A stretch of DNA of 64,000 nucleotides from Marchantia polymorpha subsp. ruderalis (lineage: Eukaryota; Streptophyta; Marchantiopsida; Marchantiales; Marchantiaceae): contig AP031359.1 of NCBI GenBank assembly GCA_037833965.1, forward strand, positions 4,088,001 to 4,152,000, in the 5' to 3' direction. The position numbers and the translations under genes were made by a program. This document shows, piece by piece, positions 55,640 through 64,000 of this stretch (the stretch's first letter is position 1; every line of letters begins with the position of its first letter). Below the pieces are notes generated by a model. The model had not been told where the DNA came from and did no database searches. It was given only the letters and a program-made list of their open reading frames with translations.

Positions 55640-56982
55640 TTCGCTACTCGCGAGTTGGATTGATTTTGCTTCCTCTCTCTTTCGCTCGTTCTTGCTCGAT
55701 ACCGCAATGTCGGCGCGAAGTCTTCTCGTACTGCCTTTACCTTCGTAGCCCTAACATTGCCTCCTCCCGCGCCGAGTAGAACTCCCGACGCGTGCGAACA
55801 TCACCCGGCTCGTTGCGTGATTTGAAATTGATTCTGATGTCTTCGCCGAAGACGTAGTTCTTCGTACGTCCATAAAAGGCTACGCCAAAGACACGAAGAT
55901 CCAAAGATCTTCGGACGTAGACGAATTCTAACTAATTCTATCATTTCTCCTCAGGAGCTGCTCATTCTAACTCTAACAACTACTTTCTAAACAAATATCT
56001 TTTAGTTTTGTTGATTTTTTAAGAAAAACAAAAAAACTAGGCACCACATGTCTTTTCTAAAGACTTCCACAGTTCTACCTCTTCGGCCAACCTTTTTTAA
56101 AGTACCTCGTACTTTGTCTCTGTCTCTCGGAGCTACCTCTACTTCTTTGCTACTATGTGAGCCGTTGCCATCTTTCCCCGCATCCTATTACGCACTAACT
56201 CCACATAAGATCCGACATTGGTGGTCCTCGCGTACTTTCCAAGCTTGCTGTTAAGGTACCAAAGTAGAGGTATCACTTGTCCACACAGCACATCCGTAGC
56301 ATTGACCCCTTCTGACTTATTCTCTTCTGTCAAAGTATCTTTGCCCGTCTCCAATATAACCGTTCTTGTGGATGTCTGAGGGTACGCCACCGGCTGCTAC
56401 GCAGTAGCCTCTCCTTTTATGCCTTCCACTACTCTCTCTACTACCTTCTCCAGTGCGACCGGATCTTCCTCCGTGTCCGATGACATTGTCAACACTTTTG
56501 CAAGCTTCTCCAAAGGAGCACTTACTCTGGCTTCAGCCGAAAGAACTTGATTCCACTCCGAGTTTCCTTCCTCCGTCATTATGTCCTTCTTTTTCTCCTT
56601 CCTTGTTGCCCGGCGCCATCTTTTACTCCACCGGGGCTTCTTCGCTAGAAGTACTTCGTAGGTAACTCCAAAGACATCAACGCCGAAGGCCGAATACCCT
56701 CTATCAAAGACTGTTCTAGGTCTTTGGAGAACTTGGGTCTTTGCCCCTTCCTTTTGTAGCTCAGATTCCACTTGTCTGTTTCTTAGACTTTGGATCGCAT
56801 TGGAGCCGGCAGGACAAACTCTGCCTAGGCGATCCTCTGTATTTTCTACTCCTACTTAGCATATGTACTTAAAGTTCTTATTCTCTTCTCTTCTGACTCC
56901 TATTATTTCAAAAGTTAAAACTTACGTGGATTTTCCTTCCTAACTACCTTATTTTTGGAAAAAAAAAAACTGCACTACCACA

Positions 56983-57666
56983 ATCTGTCTGCACACTAAC
57001 TCCACACAAGATCTTACAAAAGTCGCTGGCACTTAGTACTTCACCATCTTTCTATCTAAATACTTGACTAACATAACTATTTTATCACTCAAAAGATCAG
57101 ACAAACTAAACTCTGCCAACTTTGGCCGCTGGTCAAAGGTCCTTTACCACGGTTGAACTCAACTATACTCAAAGACACTTGACACAAAGGCAACGTCGGT
57201 CGCTCCGGTACGGTCTTCTCAACTTCTGTCGCAAACTGCTCCAAAAGTCCTTCGCCCGAAGGAGTAATCTCCACCAACTTTTCAATTACTTTGCGTATGT
57301 CCAAAGATGTTTCACCCAAAGGTCAAAGATCTTCGCCCGAAGTCGCTGCGAGTTGACTCAAAGGCCGAAAGCGTTGATCCAAGGTCTTTGTCTAGGTCTC
57401 ATCTTCTCCTTCTTTGCCTTCCGCCAACGGCCTCTCTATAGACATATTTGAAGGTTGTCACTCCAAAGGTCTTCTGCCAAAGGCCATTCGTCTTCCGTTC
57501 ATGCTTCCTGCATTTCCAATGCAATTCAATCTTCCAAAGACAGTTGAGGCTTAGACGTTGCCTCATTGCACTCTACAGTCTCCACTTCTTCCTTCCTTAG
57601 AGTGTAAATTTCTATTCCTCTACTCTTCAAACTTTTTGAAAAAAAATGAATAACTAAGTAACCACA
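56983..57666 (-). mobile_element. Giant-LTR fragment, 5' end, minus strand (host of 51293-56982)
   Basis: It starts TGTGGTTACTTAG at 57666, has only about 70 bases of leader, then directly the middle linker of a C-like LTR gene (VETVECNEATSK, LSLEDWIALEMQEA) and the acidic region (EKLVEITPSGEGLLEQFATEVEKTV). It ends at 56983 in SCVELVCRQ, resuming at 51292 with TKTKVAAT. The N-terminal domain has been deleted. Confidence 0.68.
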
Positions 57667-57849
57667 TAAATTCTAAATCCATGATGGCGGAACTTTTTTT
57701 CAAAACATCCTACGATTAAATTCTTTTTTTTGTAGTTGTATGAAATTTCTCAACGATGATAAACTTTTTGCTTGCGTAAGCCATAGACTGATTTGATCCT
57801 TTAATTTCTGTTCATTAACACAAAGCACTATCCATTGTTACTATATCTG

Positions 57850-58505
57850 CATCGTAATATACATAAATGACTTATTTCAAGAGGTCGGAAAACTATGTGT
57901 GGGCTTGACCTTAATCTCAATTCCTCAAATTTCTGCTGGTATGCCTTTGTCCACTCAAACCTACAATCCTTCCTAAGCAATAAGGTGATTGATGTTGCAA
58001 TCTTAGCATAATTTAGATTAATGTCTCTATATCACTCTACATGTCATAGTAATTTGGCTATTCTTCTAGATTTGATAGGAGTATCCAAGCCATCTATCAT
58101 TGCTATCTTCTTGGAATCAAGCTCTCTTCCTATCTCACTCACTACATAACCTAGCAACACTTCTCTCTTCACTTCTAAGAAAATGTAATCAGGATTTACG
58201 AGCAACTAAGCCTGTCTACATCTAATCAAAGCCTTTTTCACATTCTCTAGGTGTTTGCTGGTACTAAAATGTATATTAAAATCATTCATAATAACTATAG
58301 TCTGTGAAAATAAACAAAACTAATATTTGAAAGATGGGGCAAGCATTACAAAGCTTGAATGACATAACCATTCATACAAATGTGCTCCAAGAAGTGATGA
58401 AAGCTATTTTGTGAATGTCCTCTAATGCTTTTGAAATTTGATTATAATCTCCATAATTCTTCATAAAACTATAACAAGTATGATCATCAACCTCTTCCAA
58501 CAACA
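57850..58505 (-). pseudogene. Reverse transcriptase relic, minus strand
   Basis: On the minus strand pieces of RT are recognisable: DDHTCYSFMKNYGDYNQI, FITSWSTF, MSFKLCNACPIFQ (for MPFGLCNAPATFQ), then an IMNDFNIHFS stretch where the catalytic Asp pair has become ND, then VLLGYVVS. Many stops are present. The 57667-57850 stretch before it is AT-rich with nothing I can identify. It is unrelated in orientation to the plus-strand RT at 59589. Confidence 0.65.
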
Positions 58506-58519
58506 AGGTGATAAATGAA

Positions 58520-60395
58520 AAGGAAAAATGGTCCTTTCGGGGGTTGATATATACTTTCTATACTTGCATCTGAAAGAAAGAAGGACATACAACAGTCAGG
58601 TGGAGGAAGAAAAGGTGAAAGCCACAATTAGTGAAGCATTGATTTCCTATGATATTAAGAAGGATGTAAAGGACTATTCAGTCACTACCAGAGTAGAACA
58701 GCTGATCAAAGACAACCTTCTTTACAGGAGATAATTGAAGGAAATGCTAGCTGGAAAGTGAAGAAGGAAATTGCCAAAGGTAGGTGTTAAGAATGTAAGA
58801 ATGCTATATGAAGATCGTGGTTCACCTGAAATTAATAATTCACATAAGTGGCTGCGTTCTTTTTTACGTTGTGGTGGATGGAGGGTCGGGAGTAAACATC
58901 ATGATTGAGGCTATTGTCCATCAACTTGGTTTTACAAAATTAGAGCTAACCGCTAGAACTATGAGGTTGGCTAATGGAGCAAGGGTGGTGCCTGTAGGAT
59001 CTTTGAGTAAGGTCCCAACTCTTATAGGTGGCAAACAATTCTTACTGAATTTACATGGTCATGAGATCAAATAGGTCATCCACCTACCCAGTGCTTATTG
59101 GCAGGCCTTGGTTGTATAAAGCTAAGGTGACTATTGATAGGGAGAAGAAGGAGTTCAGATTTGAGAAGCAACCAATAATAGTGTCTTGGAGAAAAGTGAA
59201 GCATGAAGGCGAGACAACTCAGATTAGTGAGTAGTATGATTCAGATCTCTCAAACAAATCAGAGGTGGATGATGCATATACGGTTGATTCGGGAGAGGTT
59301 TTACAAGAAGATCATCGTTGTGCAAACAACAACTTGAGATATTCTATAATATCTTGCAGACCAGGAGATGAGAAGATGCAAGGATCAGATGCTACTAAGT
59401 CTGACCTCAAGATGAATCAAGAGATCCAGGAAAGATCAGATGCAACCAGCAAGGCAATTAATTCCAAAGGGAAAGCAGAGGCCAAGGAGGAAGTCTCGGT
59501 GTATAGTGATCTAAGGCTAGCCTCTCTTTAGGAGAGCTTGGGTTCTCGTTTGAGAAACAAGATGGATGTTATCAAATAGGAGCAGTACATGAAAATTTCA
59601 GTCAAGAAGGGCAAGGAGTTCAATCTAGAATATGCTTTGAAGTCATTTGAAGAGAAGTACATACAGGAGTTGCTTGCTGAATATTTGGATATTTTTGCTT
59701 GGAACAATAGAGATATCATAGGTGATGGTGGATTTAATGATGGGAGCAAAGGCAATCAAACAAAGGCAGCACCTCATGAATCCTAAGTACTTCTTGATGG
59801 TGAAGGAAGACATTGAACGGTTGCTAGACGTTGGTTACATATATCTAGTACTTAATAGTGAGTGGATGTCTCCATTAGTGGTAGTACCTAAGAAACCTAG
59901 TCCGGATGGAAAACCAAAAATTTGAATTTGCCAAGATTTCAGGAAGTTGAACGACACCACTAAGAAGGATTACTATCCTATCCCATTCACGGATATAGTA
60001 GCATGTCAAAAGCTCTATAGTTTTATGGATGGTTACTCAGGGTATAATCAGGTTTGGATCAGAAAGGAATATCAATTGAAGACGGCGTTTATTACGGAAT
60101 GGGAAGTGTTTGCCTTCAGACAAATGCCATTTGAGTTATGCAATGCTCCAAGGATGTTTCAGCGGTTAATGATGAACATTTTCCATGATTTTTTGCAAAA
60201 TTTTTGGACAGATTTTCATTCATGACTTTGCTGTGTATGGCTCAGCTACAGATCACATTGATTGCTTGAGGCAAACATTCCAACGGTGTAGGGAAGTTGG
60301 CCTTAAGCTACATCCAGGAAAATGCTATTTTGCTGTTACGAAGGAAGTTCTTCTTGGCCACAAAGTTTCAAAGAGAGGTATTGAGGTGGAGAAGC
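58520..60395 (+). pseudogene. Element R3: gag end, protease and reverse transcriptase
   Basis: 58528-58734 aligns with the gag-protease linker of R1 (YDIKKDVKDYSVTTRVEQLIKDN). The protease (58808-59074) has the loop YVVVDGGSGVNIM, with DGG in place of DSG. RT begins near 59600 (EEKYIQELLAEYLDIFAWNNRDI) and shows NPKYFLMVKEDIERLL, QDFRKLNDTTKKDYY, SFMDGYSGYNQVWI, FELCNAPRMFQ and, after a frameshift at about 60210, FIHDFAVY, where the catalytic DD is HD. It stops within the connection region (LLGHKVSKRGIEVE), where an LTR-gene coiled coil follows. Confidence 0.82.
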
Positions 60396-61100
60396 GACTT
60401 CAGCAGACGGAGTCAGAATGTGCCAAACTTTAAAAGAGTTTGGCAGCGGAGAAGGACCTTCGGATGTCGTCGGAGCTTTATTGCACGAGCCTTCAGGTTG
60501 ACATTGAGAATGCACGTAAGGTGACAGTTGATCTTTGGGACAGATTGGAGGCGTCTAAAGTGACCTTCAATGAGGAATCTCATCACGTAAATGAGCTAAT
60601 TGCAGATCTGGCAAAGCGCGATCACTCGCATGCAACTGAGTTAGCGGCGAAGCCGAAGCAGTTGGCAGATTTTGAAGCTACTAGGTCTTTAGAGTTGAAG
60701 TAGAGGGAGAAGTTGGATGCCGATTGCAACGAGATGCAATGTCAAGTGTCAGCAGTTGAGGAGCAATTGATCGCGGCTGAGGCTAAATTGCTGGAGGTGG
60801 AGGCAAGGAATCAGCAGTTAACGGATCACACGGATGAGGCATTGAGTGCGAAGGTAAAACAATGCCTTTGCGCTTATGTGAAGTGGGAGATTCAGATGCT
60901 CAAGTGGACGAAGTTGCGAGAGTTGGAGCGTTGCGTGACAGCTTGTAGTGCAAGAGGAAATCGGTAATTAGGTAGGAAGCTAGATTTGTTCATCTCCAAT
61001 TTAGAAGAGACAAAGGAGAACTTAGAATTGGAAGTGTCGGCCGCTCTGCGTAGGATTGGAGAAGATAGAAATTCAGCAGGCGTGGTAACTGTCGGGTCAG
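60396..61100 (+). pseudogene. LTR-gene coiled coil and C-terminal domain fused after R3 RT
   Basis: From KRLQQTESECAKL the frame is a typical LTR-gene coiled coil: SLQVDIENARKVTVDLWDRLEASK, REKLDADCNEMQCQVS, then AKVKQCLCAYVKWEIQMLKWTKLRELE and a C-terminal ALRRIGEDRN. Two stops interrupt it. The junction at about 60395 is inside RT, so RNase H, integrase and the first two thirds of the 3' LTR were removed in one deletion. A reversed LTR begins at 61101. Confidence 0.75.
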
Positions 61101-64000
61101 TGTAATGACAAATAAATATCAAAATGGAGCATAACGGTACAGATCCGATCCCACGAGGACAAAAACAACAACAAAAGTCGCGATTTGTCATGTATTAACA
61201 TTCTATTGATGAGTTTTACTTCTTAGGCCAATGTCACTCCCAGAAGACACTACCTAGCTACGGCTGAAGACCTGCAGAGCAGAGTATAATCACATTTACT
61301 ACCTAAAACTTTTCCAATCGACGCCTGTGGGAACTGCTTGCGACTCCACACTCAGATTTCAAGGGAAAAACTTCCCAGCATTGCATCCCGACTTACTGAC
61401 CCAAATACCTAGGATCCGAATTTGCTTAAATCCCAAGGAGCCCCCGGCTCAGAACATTCAAGCTGGATACTCACAACTCCCGATGCGGTAGCTTTGACAA
61501 ATAGGAGCACACTATGCTCAACGTCTGGATCACACACCAGCACACAAGTACACAGTGGATACAAGTTTACAGTCAAAACAAGCCAATTGATAGAAAAGCC
61601 CCCCAAGGAAAGAGCCTTGGGCCTCTTTATTCACAATGGCAACTCTGGAATCTCAACCGCCTGGAGCGAACTACTCTCAAGTGTGGTGCCGTCTGATGTT
61701 GCGGTTACGGCATCGTCTGAACTTACATCTGCTCCTAGTCTACGCAAAACGTTTACAATCTCTATCTCTACATTCTGTCGCGCTTCGTTCAAGCCATCAG
61801 AAAATGTCTTAACTAACTCTATAACTATAATGTCTAATGTCTATAATGTCTATAACTAACTCTATGCTTCAGTTCCGCGGATCCGCTGGCCTTAGTGCTC
61901 ATCAACCGCCGCTCTAGCGAATCTAACTTCAGCCACTTCATTGATTGCAGTCTCCACATTGCAAATCCACGCAGGCACTTCTCTACACGCAATCTCAACT
62001 CGTCGGTCGTCTCATCCCGCAGATGACGGTAGGCCTCCTTTGCCTTCTCCATTCTCCGCCGCGACTCTTTTGATCTCATGGCCTCCTTCCCTAACTTCTC
62101 TTGTAACTGTCGACGTTCCGATTCAACCTTTAGTTTACATTTGACCGCCAAAAATCTGGCCGATTCACAATCTGCCAATTTCTTGGCCCAATTCATCAAC
62201 TCCTCTTCGTGCTTCTGGATTTCCTTTGACAAACTCGCCGATAGCTCCTCCGCGCGTTGGAATTCCTAATCATACTTACTCGCAATCTCCGCAATCATAC
62301 TGCGAAGTTCCTCTTCCGCCGTCTTCGTCTCTGCAATCTTCCCCCGAACTTCTTTGGCAATACGAACTTCTTCGGCTCTTCGGGCTTCGGCTTTTGCAAG
62401 CGCCTCATCATGCATCTTCTTCCGCCTCGTGGTAGTTGTGATCAATCTCTCCGAACGTTGGACTGCCACCTCGTACGCCTTCTTAGATTTCTTCAATCTC
62501 CTGAGCAGGTCCACTGTCATCTTCTGCGCATTCTCATTAGAGACACGAAGTCCGCTGCAAGTTTCCTTTAACCCGGCACACCGCCCGGATTCATTCGTCT
62601 GGTTCAAGTGCAGCACCTCGCACTCCATCTCCTTTGCTCAAAGTTGGTACTCTCGCTCCAGCAATATTGCCTTCGCCGCTGCACACTCAGCAGCCGAGCT
62701 TGCCGCGCGCTCCTTTGCCATTGCTGTTGCGGCCCACTTCCTCTTCATTGCTACTACTCTCTTGAGCTTCGTTCTATTCCTAATCAGCTCAACATACGAA
62801 CCAGACTCTTTTCTCACAATATACTTTTCCCTTTTCGTGTCCAAGTACTTTAGTAAAAGTACTACGCTATCTTGCAAGAAATCGGGGAAGGTAATTTCCA
62901 ATGGCTTAACCTCTTCGCCCGAAGTCTTCGTCATGATCTCAGATCTCACTTCCTCCTCTGGCGGTGGCGGCCTTGGTTCTTCTGCAAGATTCCTCACAAT
63001 CCCACCAACCTCTGCCACAATCTGTTCCAAAATTGCTTCGCTTAACGTAAACTCCGTTGCTTCTTCTTCTCCGATCTTCAGCTGAGGCACGTTCTCACTC
63101 CCCACAGACCGCGTGTGCTTCGAAGACAAAGAATTTGGACTTGCTATTTTTGTTCTCTTCTTCGAAGGTTCCAGTGTCACGTGTGCCGGAACTTCAACTT
63201 GTACCATGTGAGGTCCTTTTGTCACCACAGGCTGTGTCGGCTCGTCAGCTGCCACTTCGGCTGAGACATTGGTTGGAGCAATTGTCTTTTACACATTGCT
63301 GTTTGAAGCTTCGGTCACTATCAACCCTCGACTTGCCTTCCTCTTTGATCTAGCTCAAGATCTTGAGTGCCTAACTCCATCTATATGTGTTTCCGCTCTT
63401 CTTGCCTCTAGCATCAAGTCCTCCTCGTCATTAGTCACCACCTTCCGCCGCTTTGCCAATCGCCGTTTTGGTTTCTCTCGATTTGGCAAAACATCCACCT
63501 GAACAGGTCCGGATGTTGTCGTCTGAGGTGGAATTCGAGGTCAACTATTATCCTCTTCTTTGGTCCCTTCACTGGATTCGACTGCTAAGATTTCCCGCTC
63601 CTTCGGAAATCGCTTCTCCTACTCCTTCGTAAGTTATCTCATGCCTCAATAGAAATTCACGAGGAAGGGAGTCAAGTGATTTGCCAACAGTCTTGCTCAC
63701 CGGAAGCTCGCATTCACCCAGACAAGATCGTAAAAGATTTTTGCCCAGTGTACCCCCTGTCCCTTCATAACCCGCTCGAAGAATCCCACTTGCCAAGCCG
63801 TAATATAAGTCGTTCGCGCCGGTCGCAAGATATGCATAATGCCCTACGCAATTGCACGTCTCTTCGGATCCTTGTAGTCGGCGGTCTTCCATCCATTCGT
63901 CCCCAATCTTCCGTTCTTGAAGAGTGGACCGAAGGAGAATTCTTCAATGCGAGTAATATTCACGCTACTTTTCTCGAACACGAGATCTTCGTCGCTACCT
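61101..64000 (-). mobile_element. B-type giant LTR (copy B4), cut by right window edge
   Basis: On the minus strand its 3' end is ...TTGTCATTACA at 61101, with a one-unit block T (about 61640-61101, GTGAATAAAGAGGCCCAAGG at its start), then the LTR gene to the window edge. It is very similar to copy B3. The flank GTCAG at 61096-61100 would be its target duplication if the other end, outside the window, repeats it. Confidence 0.85.
61834..64000 (-). pseudogene. LTR-encoded coiled-coil protein, subfamily B copy 4, N-terminus outside window
   Basis: Read from the right edge: part of the N-terminal domain (VNASFR, FLVNFY, RHEITYEG in shifted frames), KPKRRLAKRRKVVTNDEED near 63500-63430, an acidic/Pro-rich linker, EATEFTLSEAILEQIVAEVG, FPDFLQDSVVLLLKYLDTKREKY (62900-62830), SYVELIRNRTKLKRVVAMKRKW, a coiled coil in two frames, and the C-terminal domain VEKCLRGFAMWRLQSMKWLKLDSLERR (62000-61900). 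Stops occur at 62636, 62266 and elsewhere. A short AATGTCTATAATGTCT repeat near 61827-61850 interrupts the very end. Confidence 0.82.

Larger units (their letters stand above)
52508..56048 (-). mobile_element. Solo B-type giant LTR (copy B3) with exact TGTCT duplication
   Basis: On the minus strand it starts TGTGGTGCCTAG at 56048 and ends CTGTCATTACA at 52508, 3541 bases long. TGTCT flanks it at 52503-52507 and 56049-56053, and the coiled coil of the host LTR gene is restored on removal. It contains a short leader (56048-55640), the LTR gene and a one-unit block T (about 53040-52508). Confidence 0.92.
51293..56982 (-). mobile_element. Minus-strand giant LTR containing a nested B-type LTR
   Basis: It starts TGTGGTAGTGCAG at 56982 and ends CTGTCATTACA at 51293. 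Its own sequence is 56982-56049 and 52507-51293, the rest being the insert at 52508-56048. The flanking sequence on both sides belongs to the same older LTR gene, so it is itself an insertion, although no clear target duplication can be seen (GTTCA against ATCTG). Its start closely matches the fragment at 26939. Confidence 0.78.

Noticed and set aside
1-64000. tRNA, rRNA or single-copy host genes
   Set aside because: None could be recognised on either strand. All long frames with clear domains are of retrotransposon origin.

Overview
The window is repeat-dense plant nuclear DNA with no host gene that I can see. The pol proteins look like the Athila/Tat branch of plant Ty3/gypsy retrotransposons: the integrase ends in a GPY-type motif without a chromodomain, and one element has a primer-binding site close to the 3' end of tRNA-Asp. 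The lineage within land plants cannot be fixed from this sequence. Almost all of the 64 kb is retrotransposon inserted into retrotransposon.

The main result is a retrotransposon family whose long terminal repeat (LTR) is itself a gene carrier. A full LTR (39318-44166, about 4.85 kb) consists of a roughly 1.1 kb 5' block (block X), an open reading frame of 846-890 codons, and a roughly 1 kb 3' block (block T) with a TATA-like box. It begins TGTGGTAAC and ends in TTATTACA. The boundaries rest on several independent signs: a polypurine tract just before the LTR, a tRNA-Asp-like primer-binding site just after another copy of the same 3' end (48830), and short target-site duplications around whole insertions (ATCCC, ACTGC, AGAGT and TGTCT exact; ACATC/ACATA and ATTTT/ACTTT with one mismatch). 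Removing an insertion restores the reading frame of the sequence it hit. At least a dozen LTR copies or fragments are present, in three or more subfamilies: A (full-length copies about 4.8 kb), B (about 3.5 kb) and C (about 2.6-2.8 kb). All encode diverged versions of one protein: an N-terminal domain of about 230 residues, a low-complexity basic/Pro/Ser-rich middle, a short conserved LCEQ...LLRYLDRK block, a coiled coil, and a conserved C-terminal helical domain. Only the copy at 40660-43200 is intact.

Layout. 1-2254: A-type LTR, minus strand, cut by the window edge. 2255-26589: one plus-strand element (R1: gag zinc knuckles, protease, RT, RNase H, B-type 3' LTR) broken by a PHD-finger gypsy element (2844-12598), a solo A-type LTR (14228-18052) and a reversed solo A-type LTR (19230-24047). 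26590-28791: LTR fragments. 28792-46073: a minus-strand gag-protease element (Rm) split by an old minus-strand LTR (29637 to about 45195). That LTR was itself hit by a solo C-type LTR (30740-33582), a small solo LTR (33749-34991) and the young element R4 (35284-44166), which carries pol and the intact LTR gene. 46173-50217: element R2 with C-type 5' LTR, primer-binding site and gag. 50218-57666: three nested minus-strand LTRs and fragments. 57850-61100: RT, protease and coiled-coil relics of further copies. 61101-64000: B-type LTR running off the right edge.

Separately, the PHD element (2844-12598) is a distinct Ty3/gypsy lineage. Its integrase ends in a complete C4HC3 PHD finger, a plausible chromatin-targeting module in the place where chromoviruses carry a chromodomain.
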